DNA of 64,000 nucleotides, from contig NZ_NQVN01000007.1 in NCBI RefSeq assembly GCF_002770725.1, forward strand, positions 142,813 to 206,812, given 5' to 3'. The position numbers and the translations under genes were made by a program. This document shows, in pieces, positions 1 to 8,878 of the stretch (position 1 is the stretch's first letter; each line of letters opens with the position of its first letter). This DNA comes from Pleomorphomonas carboxyditropha (GTDB lineage Bacteria; Pseudomonadota; Alphaproteobacteria; Rhizobiales; Pleomorphomonadaceae). The notes below the pieces were generated by a model. It saw nothing but the letters and a program-made list of their open reading frames with translations. It ran no database searches and was not told where the DNA came from.

Positions 1-260
1 GCCATCTCCGCCTCCTCGCCATCACGCTGTTCGTCGTCAAAGCTGGGCTCGATCCGTTCAGAGCGCGCCGACCGGCCGCCGCGCGAATTGGGCAGGCTTC
101 TTGGCGGCGTGAAGCGATCACCCTCGCGGGCGGAAAAATCGCCGTCGCGGGCCGGCGCCTCGAACGTCGGCTCGGCCCGTTCGCGTCGGATGTTCCGTCT
201 GTCGCTCCGCATCGTCCGCCGCAACTCCTTCCATCCGGGCCACGTCAGCCCGTGGAGCAT
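1..260 (-). CDS. N-terminal part of an unidentified leftward gene (runs off the window)
   Basis: Read on the minus strand, an open frame runs from an ATG at 260 to the left edge with no stop (86 codons visible). An in-frame ATG at 269 is the alternative start; I prefer 260 because an AGGA lies 8 nt upstream of it. The visible protein begins MLHGLTWPGWKELRRTMRSD and continues as a very charged stretch rich in Arg, Glu, Asp and Gly, with no membrane segment or signal peptide. It looks like a disordered N-terminal tail of a larger protein. I do not recognise the family. The upstream region carries a CtrA-like site at 285-299, so it could be a cell-cycle-regulated gene, but this is inference only. 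Confidence 0.5.
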   Translation of the reverse strand, partial: MLHGLTWPGWKELRRTMRSDRRNIRRERAEPTFEAPARDGDFSAREGDRFTPPRSLPNSRGGRSARSERIEPSFDDEQRDGEEAEM

Positions 261-278
261 CCGATTCATCCTAAATGC

Positions 279-306
279 GGCGGTTTAAGGGGGCGTAAAG
301 GATAAC
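279..306. promoter_or_regulatory. CtrA-like site, direct repeat copy 1
   Basis: This 28-bp block is repeated at 456-483 with one mismatch. It contains TTAA, seven bases, then TAAA (285-299), one base off the CtrA consensus TTAA-N7-TTAA known from alphaproteobacteria. It lies 19-39 bp upstream of the start of the leftward partial gene. That it is a regulator site is inference from the motif. Confidence 0.4.
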
Positions 307-326
307 ACTGGGCATCCATATCTCGT

Positions 327-445
327 GAGGCGGCTTTCGGCGCCAAGCGGCGCCGCGCGAAGCGGGCCTGACGTGGCGAGCATCGCCCCGTCAGGCACAA
401 AGCGGAGCGGAAGCCAAGGGCGGGATGCCCGCCGGCGACTGAGGC
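327..445. repeat. Multi-hairpin intergenic repeat, copy A
   Basis: First of four related elements in the window (others at 34877-35002, 51890-51971 and 52191-52222). Shared blocks are a head GGCTTYCGGCG, a CGCCAAGCGGCGCCGCGCG core, an AAAGCGGAGCG linker, and a tail GCCGGCGACTGAGGC. Between the blocks sit hairpins whose sequence differs from copy to copy: here CCTGACG pairs with CGTCAGG and GGCGGG pairs with CCCGCC. It lies between the two CtrA-like repeats. Confidence 0.75.
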
Positions 446-455
446 GACCGAAAGT

Positions 456-483
456 GGCGGTTTAAGGGGGCGTTAAGGATAAC
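456..483. promoter_or_regulatory. CtrA-like site, direct repeat copy 2
   Basis: Second copy of the 28-bp direct repeat. It contains a perfect TTAA-N7-TTAA match at 462-476 with GGGGGCG as the spacer. It lies about 55 bp before the cobalamin riboswitch, so it may overlap the promoter of the cob operon. Function is inferred from the motif only. Confidence 0.45.
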
Positions 484-536
484 CCCTCTGCCGCTCGATT
501 GACTTTACCTCGCAACAAGCCGCAAATGGCCGGGCG

Positions 537-712
537 CGACGGTCCCTCTTCCCTGAGGAGGGCGAAAAGGGAACGCGGAATCGGGCAACTCCCGAAAGCC
601 GCGGCTGCCCCCGCAACTGTGAGCGGCGAGCCGGATGCTGAGCGTGCCACTGGTCGGAAGACCGGGAAGGCCGTATCCGGCGACGAACCGCGAGCCAGGA
701 GACCTACCGCCG
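537..712 (+). promoter_or_regulatory. Cobalamin (AdoCbl) riboswitch
   Basis: The hallmarks are in the expected order: a GGGAA block near 569, the GCTGCCCCCGCAACTGT block at 604-620, GCCACTGG at 646-653, the GGGAAGGCC segment near 663, and the B12 box AGCCAGGAGACCTA at 693-706. It ends about 105 bp before the first gene of the cobW-cobN operon. By the known behaviour of this class, bound adenosylcobalamin should lower expression of the genes below it. Confidence 0.95.
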
Positions 713-816
713 CGCACGGATGTCGGGACCGCCGGTGGGGCGGGAAAGGACCTTATCATGACGCTTGCCCCGGCGGCTTTCGGCCGCCGCCCATTGACGT
801 TTCCGGAGCGCCGGCC

Positions 817-1182
817 ATGACGGCGCCGCCGATCACCCTGCACGTCTGCCTCGGTTGCCGGGCGGCGGGAGATGACGACGCCGACCGGGCCGGCTCCCGT
901 CTCCATGCTGCCCTCGCCGACCGGCTCGCAGGGCGGAGCGACATCCGGCTCTCCGGCGTCGACTGCCTGTCGGTCTGCAAACGGCCGGTCACCGTTGCCC
1001 TGGCGGCGCCGGACAAATGGACCTATGTCGCGGCCGACGCGGCCGATCCCGACGAAGTCGCCGCCGCCGCCGCGCTCTACGCATCGAGCGACGATGGCCG
1101 CGTGCCCTGGCGCGACCGGCCGCCGCTCCTGAAATCGGGCCTCGTCGCCTGCATCCCGCCGCAGCCGGAGACCCGCCGATGA
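817..1182 (+). CDS. DUF1636 family metal-binding protein
   Basis: Small protein of 121 residues with paired cysteines (CLGC at residues 11-14, CLSVC near residue 50), matching the DUF1636 family of predicted metal-binding, thioredoxin-fold ferredoxin-like proteins often found in cobalamin loci of alphaproteobacteria. The ATG at 817 is chosen because longer readings of this frame would start inside the riboswitch. It is the first gene under the riboswitch, and its TGA overlaps the cobW ATG by 4 bp, so it is probably co-translated with cobW. The reaction is unknown; a role in cobalt or iron-sulfur handling for the pathway is inference. Confidence 0.8.
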   Translation: MTAPPITLHVCLGCRAAGDDDADRAGSRLHAALADRLAGRSDIRLSGVDCLSVCKRPVTVALAAPDKWTYVAADAADPDEVAAAAALYASSDDGRVPWRDRPPLLKSGLVACIPPQPETRR

Positions 1183-2207
1183 ACGCCCAGCCGAAAATCC
1201 CCGTCACCATCGTCACCGGCTTCCTCGGGTCCGGCAAGACGACGCTGATCCGCCACGTCATCGAGCGGGCCGGCGGTCGCCGTCTCGCGCTCATCGTCAA
1301 CGAATTCGGCGACGTCGGCGTCGATGGCGACATCCTCAAGGCCTGTGGCGCCGCCGACTGCCCGGAGGAGGCGATCGTCGAGCTCGCCAACGGCTGCCTC
1401 TGCTGCACCGTCGCCGACGACTTCCTGCCGGCCATCGAGGCGCTGACCCGCGGCCCGCGCCGGCCCGACCATATCGTCGTCGAGACCTCCGGCCTCGCAT
1501 TGCCCAAGCCGCTGATCAAGGCCTTCGACTGGCCGGACGTGCGCGCCCGCCTCACCGTCGACGGCGTCATCGCCGTGGTCGACGCCGCCGCCGTGGCGGC
1601 CGGCCGCTTCGCCGACGACCCCGAGGCCGTGCTTGCCCAGCGGCAGGACGATCCGTCGGTCGATCACGACAATCCGCTGGAGGAGGTCTACGAGGACCAG
1701 CTTCTCGCCGCCGACCTCGTGGTGCTCAACAAGGCCGACCTGCTCACGGCCGACGAACTGGCGCGCGTTTCCGGGGACATTGCCGCCTCGCTGCCGAAGG
1801 CGGTGCGCGTGGTGCCGACCTCCGAGGGCGAGATCGCACCGGAAATCCTGCTCGGTCTCGCCGCTGCCGCCGAAGACGATCTGGCGAGCCGGCCAAGCCA
1901 CCACGACGGCCTCGGTGAGCACGATCACGATGACTTCTCGACCTTCGCCGTCGAGATCGGCGCCGCCGGCGATCCGGACAGCCTGATCGCCCGGCTGAAG
2001 GCGGTGGCCGAGGCGCACGACATCCTGCGCATCAAGGGCTTCGTAGAAATCGCCGGCAAGCCGATGCGCCTCCTGGTGCAGGGCGTCGGCGGCCGCTTCC
2101 GCCATGCCTTCGACCGGTCCTGGCCGGCCGGGCCGCGCCGCAGCGCGCTGGTGGTGATCGGCGAAAAGGGCATCGACGAGGCGGCCGTGCGCGCCGCCCT
2201 CGCCTGA
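1179..2207 (+). CDS. cobW: CobW, G3E-family GTPase / metallochaperone for cobalamin synthesis
   Basis: A 342-residue G3E GTPase. The P-loop GFLGSGKTT is at residues 14-22, the metal-binding GCLCC motif at 72-76, a NKAD guanine-recognition motif is in the middle, and a His/Asp-rich loop (HHDGLGEHDHDD) precedes the C-terminal CobW_C domain. CobW is needed in the aerobic B12 pathway and is thought to deliver cobalt to the CobNST chelatase. The start overlaps the DUF1636 stop (ATGA). An AGGAGG at the stop codon serves cobN 13 bp downstream. Family assignment is firm; cobalt delivery is known for relatives rather than shown here. Confidence 0.95.
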   Translation: MNAQPKIPVTIVTGFLGSGKTTLIRHVIERAGGRRLALIVNEFGDVGVDGDILKACGAADCPEEAIVELANGCLCCTVADDFLPAIEALTRGPRRPDHIVVETSGLALPKPLIKAFDWPDVRARLTVDGVIAVVDAAAVAAGRFADDPEAVLAQRQDDPSVDHDNPLEEVYEDQLLAADLVVLNKADLLTADELARVSGDIAASLPKAVRVVPTSEGEIAPEILLGLAAAAEDDLASRPSHHDGLGEHDHDDFSTFAVEIGAAGDPDSLIARLKAVAEAHDILRIKGFVEIAGKPMRLLVQGVGGRFRHAFDRSWPAGPRRSALVVIGEKGIDEAAVRAALA

Positions 2208-2219
2208 GGAGGATAACCC

Positions 2220-5200
2220 TTGCACATTCTGGCCGAACAGATTCGCTCGCTCGACGATAGCGTCGCGGCGGTCGATCTCGGCCAGACCCCGGCCGAGATC
2301 GTGGTGCTGTCCTTCTCCGACAGCGACCTCGGCCTTATCGCCGCCATGCACGGCCGGCTCGGGCCGGAGGCGCCGAGCCTCCGCCTCGCCTCGCTTGCCG
2401 CGCTGCGCCATCCCTATTCGGTCGACCTCTATCTCGAGAAGGTGCTGTCGAAGGCGCGCTTCGTGCTGGTGCGGCTGCTCGGCGGCGCCGACTACTGGCG
2501 CTACGGCGTCGACGAGCTGTCGATGCTGGCGCGCTCGAAGGGCATCGATCTGGCGCTGATCCCCGGCGACGACAGCCCCGACCCTCGTCTTGCCGCCGCA
2601 TCGACGCTGCCGGCGCACGATCTCGATCTTCTGACGCGCTGGTTCGGTTTCGGTGGGCCAGACAATGTCGCGTCGGCCCTCGCCTTCGTCGCCGCCCGGC
2701 TGGGGCGGGCCACGGCTTGGGCCGAGCCGGCGCCGCAGCCGGCCTTCGGTGCCTTTCCTCGGGTGGGCGGCAATGGCGACCGGCGGGTGCTCGTCGTCGG
2801 TTACCGGGCATTGGTCAATGCCGGCGACGCCGCGCCGATCGATGCGGTGACCGAAGCGCTGGCCGCGAGCGGCTTCGCGGCGCTGCCGGTCTGGGTCACC
2901 TCGCTGAAGGACCCGGAAGTCGCCGGTCCGCTCGGCGAGGCCATCGCCGCCTTCCAGCCGGACGCGATCGTCAACTGCACCGCCTTCTCCGCTCGCCGCG
3001 ACGATGGCACGACGCTTCTCGACGCCGCCGACGTGCCGGTGATCCAGGCTCCCCTTTCCACCCTGTCGCGCGAGGTCTGGGTTGCCTCGTCGCGCGGCCT
3101 GTCGGCCACCGATCTCGCCATGAGCGTGGTGCTGCCGGAGGTCGACGGCCGGCTCGATGGCCCGGTCGTCAGCTTCAAGGCGCCGGCCGACCGTGCCGAG
3201 GCGCTCGAATACACGCCGATCCGCCATCGGCCCGATGCCGAGGGCATCGCCCGCCTCGTCCGTCTCGTCGACGGCTGGATACGGCTGAGAAAGACGCCGC
3301 GCCCCGAACGGCGCATAGGCCTCGTGCTCTCCAACTATTCCGGCAAGGGCGGCCGCACCGCCTATGCCGTCGGCCTCGACGGCCCGGCCTCGCTTACCGC
3401 CATCGCCGACGATCTGAGGGTGGCCGGCTATGACATCGGTCCGCTGCCGGACGAAAAGGCACTGATAGCCGCGCTGGAAGGCGGCGAGGCAACGATCGAT
3501 ATCCCGATTGCCGACTACCGCCGTTGGTTCGCGGAGTTGCCGGAGGCGCTACGCGCATCGATGACGGCGGCCTGGGGGGCGCCGGAGGCCGACCCGCTGG
3601 TGAAGGAAGGCGCTTTCCGCCTCGCGGCGATCGTCGCCGGTAATCTTGTGGTCGCCGTGCAGCCCGATCGCGGCCGGTCCGATGCCCGTGTCGCCGACCA
3701 TCACGATCCCAATCTTCCGCCGCGTCACGCCTACGCCGCCTTCTATCTCTGGCTCCGGCATGGCTTCGCTGCCCAGGCCATGATCCATCTCGGCACCCAT
3801 GGCACGCTCGAATGGCTGCCGGGCAAGGCGGCGGGACTTTCCGGCGACTGCGCGCCGGCGGCGCTCACGGACGGTCTGCCGGTCGTCTACCCGTTCATCG
3901 TCAACAATCCCGGCGAGGCGGCCCAGGCCAAGCGCCGCATCGCCGCCGTCACGCTCGGCCACCTGACGCCGCCGCTCACCCGTGCCGGCGCCCATGGCGA
4001 CATCGCCGACATCGAGATGCTGGTCGACGAATTCGCCAATGCCCAGGCCCTCGATCCCCGGCGGGCCAAGCACCTCGCCGCCGTGCTGACCGACAAGGCG
4101 GAGGCCGCCGGCATCGCCGAGGCGGCCGGCCTTTCCGCCGATCTCGATCCGGCCGACAAGCTGGCCCGGCTCGACGCCTGGATCTGCGACGTCAAGGACA
4201 TGCGCATCGCCGACGGCCTGCACGTGTTCGGCCGGGCGCCGGACGAAACCCGCGTTGCCGCCCACCTCGACGCGCTCGGCGGCGACCTTTCGGCGGCCGG
4301 CGCCTTCCTCGCCTCGGCCAGAGCCGAGCGCGAGGGTCTGCTGTCCGCCCTCGACGGCCGGCGGGTGGCGCCGGGTCCCTCCGGCGCGCCGGGTCCGAGG
4401 CGGCTCGACGTGCTGCCCACCGGACGCAACCTCTACGCCATCGATCCGCGCGCCGTGCCGACGCGCACCGCCATGGAAATCGGCGCCCGCACCGCCGAGG
4501 AAGTCGTGGCGCGCTACGTCGAGGACCATGGCGACTGGCCGAAATCCATCGTGCTCGACGTCTGGGCGTCGGCGTCGATGCGCACCGGCGGCGACGACAT
4601 CGCGCAAGCGCTGGCGCTGATGGGCGTCAGGCCGACCTGGGATGCCGCGTCCGGCCGGGTCTCCGGCTTCACGGTGCTCGCCCCCGCCCGGCTCGGCCGG
4701 CCGCGCGTCGACGTGACGTTGCGCGTCTCCGGCCTGTTCCGCGACGTTTTCCCCGGCCAGATCGCCCTGTTCGATCAGGCCGTGAAGGCTGTGGCGGCGC
4801 TCGACGAGGACGTGGACACCAATCCGCTCGCCGCCTGCCGCGATGCCGCGCCCTCCCGAATCTATGGCGCAGCACCCGGCGCCTTCGGCAGCGGCCTCGG
4901 CGAGATGACGCCGGATGATCTCGCCGCCGACCGGAGCGCGCTGGCCGACGCCTATCTCGCCGCGTCCGGCCATGCTTACGCGGGCGAGGCGGACGCTGCC
5001 GATCCCTCCGGCTTTGCGGCGCGCGTCGCCGCCGCCGATGCCTTCGTTCATGTGCAGGATCTCGACGGCCAGGATCTCCTTTCCAATGACGCCTTTCCCG
5101 CTCACGAGGGCGGCTTCGCGGCGGCGGCCGGGACGCTGGGCGGTCGGGCGGCGCTCTATCACGTCGATGCCACCGGCGATGCGCCGAAGGTGCGGACGCT

Positions 5201-5546
5201 CGATGAGGAAATCGGCCGCGTCGTCCATGGCCGGGCCACCAATCCGCGCTGGATCGCCGGGCAGATGCGCCATGGTCATCGCGGTGCCGCCGAGATCTGC
5301 GAGGCGGTCGCCAATCTCTGCGCCTTCGCCACGCTGTCGGATGCCGTCGACTTCAGGCATTTCGACCGGCTGTTCGACGCCACCTTCGGCGACGACCGGG
5401 TGCGCGATTTCCTCATCGACGCCAACCCGGCGGCGGCCCGCGACACGCTTCTGCGGCTCAGAAAGGTGATCGACCGGGGCGCCTGGGCGCTCCGCCGCAA
5501 TTCGGTGGCCGCCCGCCTCGCCGACACGGAGGCGCGCCTCAAATGA
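2220..5546 (+). CDS. cobN: CobN, large subunit of aerobic cobaltochelatase
   Basis: 1,108 residues, the H subunit that binds hydrogenobyrinate a,c-diamide while cobalt is inserted with ATP by CobS and CobT (not in this window). The N-terminus (HILAEQIRSLDDS... LSFSDSDL) and the central HLGTHGTLEWLPGK motif are typical of the CobN/BchH/ChlH family. The start codon is a rare TTG at 2220, chosen because AGGAGG stands 7 nt upstream and the first in-frame ATG is about 40 residues inside conserved sequence. The protein is somewhat shorter than the roughly 1,275 residues of the classical enzyme. The stop overlaps cobG by 4 bp. Confidence 0.95.
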   Translation: MHILAEQIRSLDDSVAAVDLGQTPAEIVVLSFSDSDLGLIAAMHGRLGPEAPSLRLASLAALRHPYSVDLYLEKVLSKARFVLVRLLGGADYWRYGVDELSMLARSKGIDLALIPGDDSPDPRLAAASTLPAHDLDLLTRWFGFGGPDNVASALAFVAARLGRATAWAEPAPQPAFGAFPRVGGNGDRRVLVVGYRALVNAGDAAPIDAVTEALAASGFAALPVWVTSLKDPEVAGPLGEAIAAFQPDAIVNCTAFSARRDDGTTLLDAADVPVIQAPLSTLSREVWVASSRGLSATDLAMSVVLPEVDGRLDGPVVSFKAPADRAEALEYTPIRHRPDAEGIARLVRLVDGWIRLRKTPRPERRIGLVLSNYSGKGGRTAYAVGLDGPASLTAIADDLRVAGYDIGPLPDEKALIAALEGGEATIDIPIADYRRWFAELPEALRASMTAAWGAPEADPLVKEGAFRLAAIVAGNLVVAVQPDRGRSDARVADHHDPNLPPRHAYAAFYLWLRHGFAAQAMIHLGTHGTLEWLPGKAAGLSGDCAPAALTDGLPVVYPFIVNNPGEAAQAKRRIAAVTLGHLTPPLTRAGAHGDIADIEMLVDEFANAQALDPRRAKHLAAVLTDKAEAAGIAEAAGLSADLDPADKLARLDAWICDVKDMRIADGLHVFGRAPDETRVAAHLDALGGDLSAAGAFLASARAEREGLLSALDGRRVAPGPSGAPGPRRLDVLPTGRNLYAIDPRAVPTRTAMEIGARTAEEVVARYVEDHGDWPKSIVLDVWASASMRTGGDDIAQALALMGVRPTWDAASGRVSGFTVLAPARLGRPRVDVTLRVSGLFRDVFPGQIALFDQAVKAVAALDEDVDTNPLAACRDAAPSRIYGAAPGAFGSGLGEMTPDDLAADRSALADAYLAASGHAYAGEADAADPSGFAARVAAADAFVHVQDLDGQDLLSNDAFPAHEGGFAAAAGTLGGRAALYHVDATGDAPKVRTLDEEIGRVVHGRATNPRWIAGQMRHGHRGAAEICEAVANLCAFATLSDAVDFRHFDRLFDATFGDDRVRDFLIDANPAAARDTLLRLRKVIDRGAWALRRNSVAARLADTEARLK

Positions 5547-6763
5547 GCGACACCCTCGTTCGCGGCTGGTGTCCCGGCGCGCGCCGTCCCATGCGGAGCG
5601 GCGACGGCCTGATTGTGCGCCTCAGGATCACCGGCGGCCGCCTGGCGCCGGAAACGGCGCGTGCCATTGCCGGCCTCGCCGCCCGCCACGGCAACGGCGA
5701 GCTCGACCTCGGCCGGCGCGGCGGCTTGCAGATCCGGGGCATCCGCGACGATCGTCTCGCCGGTGTGGAAACGGAGCTCGCCGATCTTGGCCTCCTCGAC
5801 GCGGATGCCGGCGCCGAGGCGGTACGCAACGTCGTCGCCTCTCCTCTCTCCGATTTCGACGACACGGCCGAGGGCGATGCCTTCGCGCTGGCGCATGAAC
5901 TGGAAGCGGCGCTCGTCGCCGACGATTTTCTCCGCGCATTGCCCGGCAAGTTCGGCTTCTCGATCGACGACGGTGGTCGCTTCGGCCTTGCCGACGTGCC
6001 GGCCGACGTGCGCCTGCGGCTTGCAAATGGCGATGTGGCGATTTCGCTCGATGGCGATATTCGGGTGGTCGAGTTGCCACCCGAAGCGGCGGTGGCCGCC
6101 ACCCTTCGCCTCGCACATGCCTTTCTCGACCTCGCGCCGGACATCGATCCGCCGCCGCGTCGCATGGCGGCGCTGGTCGCCCATGTCGGTGCCGAAGCTG
6201 TTTTCGCCGCCGCCGGGCTCGCAGTGCCAGGCGTCGCGCCGTCTCGCCCTCCCGGCACCGCGCCGCTGATCGGCGCCCTCCCGACCCATATTGGCGCCGG
6301 CCTGCCCTTCGGCCGGCTGACCGCCGGTCAGCTCTGTCTCCTCGCCGACCTCGCCGTGTCCGATATCCGATTGACGCCCTTCCGCGCCGTCCTGTTGCCG
6401 GGCGCGACCGCGGATATCCTGCCACGCCTCGCGGACGCCGGTTTCGTCACCCGGCCCGACGATCCGATCCTTGCCGTCGCCGCCTGCCCCGGCGCGCCGG
6501 CCTGCGGTTCGGCGAGCATCGAGACGCGCGGCCTCGCCCGCCGTCTCGCGGCGCTGAAACCCGAAGGCCACGGCGTCTGGCTGCACGTCTCGGGCTGCGA
6601 AAAGGGCTGCGCCAGTTCCGCCGCCCACGCGGTGACGCTGGTCGGCCGTGACGGCGGCCTCGACCTCGTGCTAGACGGCAGGCCAACCGATCCTCCTCGC
6701 CACACGGGCCTTTCGCCCGAGGCGGTCGAGGCGCTTTTCCGTTCCGGGACGATTGACAGATGA
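5543..6763 (+). CDS. cobG: CobG, precorrin-3B synthase
   Basis: 406 residues of the nitrite/sulfite reductase-like family. CobG uses O2 to hydroxylate precorrin-3A and form the gamma-lactone precorrin-3B, the step that defines the aerobic route. Cluster-binding cysteines appear in CPGAPAC and CEKGC near the C-terminus, as expected for a [4Fe-4S] centre. ATGA overlaps join it to cobN and cobH. Its presence implies that this part of the pathway needs oxygen. Confidence 0.93.
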   Translation: MSDTLVRGWCPGARRPMRSGDGLIVRLRITGGRLAPETARAIAGLAARHGNGELDLGRRGGLQIRGIRDDRLAGVETELADLGLLDADAGAEAVRNVVASPLSDFDDTAEGDAFALAHELEAALVADDFLRALPGKFGFSIDDGGRFGLADVPADVRLRLANGDVAISLDGDIRVVELPPEAAVAATLRLAHAFLDLAPDIDPPPRRMAALVAHVGAEAVFAAAGLAVPGVAPSRPPGTAPLIGALPTHIGAGLPFGRLTAGQLCLLADLAVSDIRLTPFRAVLLPGATADILPRLADAGFVTRPDDPILAVAACPGAPACGSASIETRGLARRLAALKPEGHGVWLHVSGCEKGCASSAAHAVTLVGRDGGLDLVLDGRPTDPPRHTGLSPEAVEALFRSGTIDR

Positions 6764-7386
6764 GCCACGACTACATCCGCGACGGCGCGGAAATCTACCG
6801 CCGCTCCTTCGCCATCATCCGCGCCGAGGCCGACCTCGCCCGCTTTGCGCCCGAGGAGGAAAAGGTCGCCGTCCGCGTCATCCACGCCGCCGGCATGGTG
6901 GAAGTGGCCGCCGACCTCGCCTTCGGTCCCGGCGCCGTGGCGGCGGCGAAAGCGGCACTCCAGGCCGGCGCGCCGGTGATCTGCGATTCCCGCATGGTGG
7001 CCAACGGCATCACCCGCGCCCGCCTGCCGGCCAGCAACGACGTGATCTGCACGCTCGACGACCCCAGCGTGCCGACGCTGGCGCTCACCATCGGCAACAC
7101 CCGCACGGCGGCGGCCATGATGCTGTGGGGCGAACGCCTCAAGGGCGCCGTCGTCGCCATCGGCAACGCGCCCACCGCCCTGTTCCATCTTTTCGAAATG
7201 CTCGATGCCGGCGCGCCCCGGCCGGCGGCGGTGATCGGCATGCCGGTCGGCTTCGTCGGCGCCGCCGAATCCAAGGAAGCGCTGATATCAGACGGTCGTG
7301 TGCCCTATATCGTGGTGCGCGGACGGAAGGGCGGCTCGGCCATGGCGGCCGCCACCGTCAACGCGCTGGCGAGCGATCGCGAATGA
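6760..7386 (+). CDS. cobH: CobH, precorrin-8X methylmutase
   Basis: 208 residues, close to the family norm. The enzyme moves the C-11 methyl group to C-12 and gives hydrogenobyrinate. The conserved active-site histidine is in [15 protein letters not shown] near residue 44, followed by the typical [11 protein letters not shown] region. It starts within the cobG stop and its own stop overlaps the cobI ATG, so it sits in the middle of a tightly coupled operon. No anomaly seen. Confidence 0.95.
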   Translation: MSHDYIRDGAEIYRRSFAIIRAEADLARFAPEEEKVAVRVIHAAGMVEVAADLAFGPGAVAAAKAALQAGAPVICDSRMVANGITRARLPASNDVICTLDDPSVPTLALTIGNTRTAAAMMLWGERLKGAVVAIGNAPTALFHLFEMLDAGAPRPAAVIGMPVGFVGAAESKEALISDGRVPYIVVRGRKGGSAMAAATVNALASDRE

Positions 7387-8114
7387 CCAACCTCGGAACG
7401 CTCCACGGTGTCGGCGTCGGCCCCGGCGATCCGGAACTCGTCACCGTCAAGGCGGCGAGGCTGATCGGTTCGGCGCCCGTCCTCGCCTATTTCGCCAAGA
7501 AGGGCCGGCGCGGCCACGCCCGTACCATCGTCGCGCCCTACGTCCGGCCGGACACCGAGGAACTGCCGCTCTATTACCCGCTCACCACCGAGATGAGCTT
7601 TTCGGATCCTCTCTATGTGCGCGAGGTCGGCGGCTTCTACGCCGAGGCGGCCGAGGCGCTGGCGGCGCATCTGGCGGCCGGCCGCGACGTGGTGCTGGTC
7701 GCCGAGGGCGATCCTCTGTTCTACGGCTCCTTCATGCACCTCTACATACGCCTCAGGGACCGTTTTCCGGTGCGGATCACGCCGGGCGTCACCGGTTTCT
7801 CCGGCTGCGCGTCGGCCGCCGGCCTGCCGATGACCTGGGGCGACGACGTCCTCGCCGTGCTGCCGGGCACGCTCTCCGAAGACGATCTTGCCGCCCGGCT
7901 CCAAGGCGCCGACGCGGCGGTGATCATGAAGCTCGGCTCCAATTTCCCGAAGGTTCGGCGGGCGATCACCCGGGCCGGTCTTGCTCATCGCGCCATCTAC
8001 ATCGAGCGCGGCTCGATGGACGGCGAGGTCGTGCTGCCGCTCGCCGATAAGGCGGACGACGCCTCGCCCTATTTCTCCCTGATCCTGATCGGCGGCGAGG
8101 GCAGGCGGCCATGA
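7383..8114 (+). CDS. cobI: CobI, precorrin-2 C20-methyltransferase
   Basis: 243 residues of the tetrapyrrole methylase family. The N-terminal SAM-site signature [18 protein letters not shown] and the [15 protein letters not shown] motif identify the C-20 methylase, which turns precorrin-2 into precorrin-3A. The ATG at 7383 overlaps the cobH stop and the end overlaps cobJ. It is one of four related methylases in this cluster (CobI, CobJ, CobL, CobM), told apart by these motifs and by order. Confidence 0.94.
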   Translation: MTNLGTLHGVGVGPGDPELVTVKAARLIGSAPVLAYFAKKGRRGHARTIVAPYVRPDTEELPLYYPLTTEMSFSDPLYVREVGGFYAEAAEALAAHLAAGRDVVLVAEGDPLFYGSFMHLYIRLRDRFPVRITPGVTGFSGCASAAGLPMTWGDDVLAVLPGTLSEDDLAARLQGADAAVIMKLGSNFPKVRRAITRAGLAHRAIYIERGSMDGEVVLPLADKADDASPYFSLILIGGEGRRP

Positions 8115-8878
8115 GCGGAGCGGGCGAAATCCTGGTGGTCGGCCTCGGCCCCGGCCCCGAGTTCTGGCGGACGCCGGAGGCGAGCGCCGCGCTGGAACGG
8201 GCGACCGACCTCGTCGGCTATCAGCCCTATCTCGCCCGCTGCCCGGAGCGGCCCGGCCAGATGCGGCATGGCAGCGACAATCGCGTCGAGCTCGAACGGG
8301 CGCGCCTCGCCATCGATTTGGCTAGCGCCGGCCGCGTCGTCGCCGTCGTCTCCGGCGGCGATCCCGGCGTCTTCGCCATGGCGGCGGCCGTCGTCGAGGC
8401 GGTGGAGGCCGACGCAGCCGCCCGCCACCTGTCCGTGACGGTGATGCCCGGCGTTTCCGCCATGCAGGCGGCGGCCGCCCGGCTCGGCGCGCCGCTCGGC
8501 CACGATTTCTGCGCCATCTCGCTGTCCGACAATCTCAAGCCCTGGACGCTCGTCGAAAGACGCTTGCGGGCCGCCGCCGCCGGCGACTTCGTCGTCGCCC
8601 TCTACAATCCCGCCTCCAAGGCGCGGCCGACCCGCATCTTCGATGCCTTCGATCTCTTGAGGAACGTGAAAGCCGGCTCGACGCCGGTTGCCTTCGCCCG
8701 CGCCGTCGGCCGGCCAGACGAACGGATTGTCGTGACGACGCTTGCCGAGGCCGACCCGTCGATCGTCGACATGGCGACGCTGGTGATCATCGGCTCGTCG
8801 GAAAGCCGGTTGATCGACCGGCCGGGCGGAACGCCCTGGATCCTCAGCCCGCGTCAGGCGGGGGGAGGGGCGGCATGA
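8111..8878 (+). CDS. cobJ: CobJ, precorrin-3B C17-methyltransferase
   Basis: 255 residues of the tetrapyrrole methylase family. It methylates C-17 and contracts the ring to give precorrin-4. Motifs include VGLGPGPEFWRTPEA at the N-terminus, VSGGDPGVFAMAA, and ALYNPASKARP in the middle, all typical of CobJ/CbiH. The 3' end overlaps the 3' end of the opposing cobK by 25 bp (8854-8878), so forward read-through runs antisense to cobK. Confidence 0.94.
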   Translation: MSGAGEILVVGLGPGPEFWRTPEASAALERATDLVGYQPYLARCPERPGQMRHGSDNRVELERARLAIDLASAGRVVAVVSGGDPGVFAMAAAVVEAVEADAAARHLSVTVMPGVSAMQAAAARLGAPLGHDFCAISLSDNLKPWTLVERRLRAAAAGDFVVALYNPASKARPTRIFDAFDLLRNVKAGSTPVAFARAVGRPDERIVVTTLAEADPSIVDMATLVIIGSSESRLIDRPGGTPWILSPRQAGGGAA

